DNA from: Pseudomonadota bacterium
GTDB lineage: Bacteria; Pseudomonadota; Alphaproteobacteria; Rhizobiales; Devosiaceae
NCBI GenBank assembly: GCA_023431205.1
Contig: JAEYXQ010000124.1
Location: 1-14,535, forward strand
Direction of reading: 5' to 3'
DNA: 14,535 bases
Made by a program: the position numbers and the translations under genes. The notes beneath the pieces were generated by a model. It worked only from the letters and a program-made list of their open reading frames with translations, ran no database searches and was not told the DNA's origin. Shown one piece after another: positions 14,393 through 14,535 of this stretch. Position 1 is the first letter of the stretch. Each line of letters begins with the position of its first letter.

Positions 14393-14535
14393 TTACTTTT
14401 TCTTGCCCAGGCCAGGCAGGCCAGGGAAACGGGTAGCGCCGCCGATGCCCGGCAGAGCCGGGCCACCGGAGGTCTTGAGCAGCGAGCCGACATCGGTCGG
14501 CAGCTTGTCGGCGATCGGCAGGTCGGCCGACGGCA
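14393..14535 (-). CDS. ffh: Signal recognition particle protein Ffh, C-terminal end (partial)
   Basis: Only the last 46 residues are in the window; the gene continues beyond the right edge. The tail is rich in Pro, Gly and Leu (ALPGIGG, FPGLPGLGKKK) and ends in three lysines, which is typical of the disordered end after the methionine-rich M domain of Ffh. The catalytic NG domain is not visible. The call rests on this tail and on the position 28 bp upstream of rpsP, where ffh is found in many proteobacteria. Ffh is the GTPase that, with 4.5S RNA, targets nascent membrane proteins to the translocon. Confidence 0.72.
   Translation of the reverse strand, partial: PSADLPIADKLPTDVGSLLKTSGGPALPGIGGATRFPGLPGLGKKK

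Overview
The window is about 14.5 kb of GC-rich DNA with the gene content and order of an alphaproteobacterium of the order Hyphomicrobiales. A Devosia-like organism is my best guess. That rests on overall similarity (acnA divergent from ccmABCDG, DUF1223 and DUF2794 genes nearby, ffh-rpsP, dispersed hairpin repeats) and not on a marker gene. Nearly all protein genes are chromosomal housekeeping genes. I see no transposase, phage, plasmid, tRNA, rRNA or CRISPR feature.

Layout. Positions 1-313 are a non-coding block of short repeats. Positions 314-3046 (minus) hold the tightly packed cytochrome c maturation operon ccmA-ccmB-ccmC-ccmD-ccmG. A 159-bp divergent region then leads to acnA (3206-5878, plus), which ends in a strong intrinsic terminator. 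Next are a secreted DUF1223 thioredoxin-like protein (6034-6777), a 282-bp gap with a probable minus-strand structured small RNA, a DUF2794 gene overlapping a GNAT acetyltransferase gene (7060-7916), deoD on the minus strand (7947-8663), an SRPBCC/AHSA1-type gene (8783-9259) and argC (9308-10258).

Positions 10449-13712 (plus) hold leuD, a RidA-family gene, a GNAT gene, a CPBP membrane-protein gene and leuB. The first four are spaced by 9 bp, a 4-bp overlap and 4 bp; leuB follows after 78 bp with its own candidate promoter. leuC is not in the window. Positions 13713-13943 are a second repeat block. It separates leuB from the convergent minus-strand rpsP (13999-14364, own terminator) and the 3' end of ffh (14393 to the window edge).

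How the genes work together. CcmABCD move and handle heme and CcmG supplies reducing power for attaching heme to apocytochrome c in the periplasm, so this operon serves respiration. AcnA serves the TCA cycle. LeuD and LeuB are two of the three steps between 2-isopropylmalate and 2-oxoisocaproate, and ArgC is in arginine synthesis.

The most interesting signals are non-coding: a candidate small RNA at about 6783-6920 with two mutually exclusive folds and its own terminator; a hairpin repeat whose copies at the two ends of the window differ by compensatory base changes; a large inverted repeat after leuB; and a dyad centred on the putative acnA -10 box. Among proteins, the RidA-family member in the leucine cluster lacks the arginine that defines the active deaminases.
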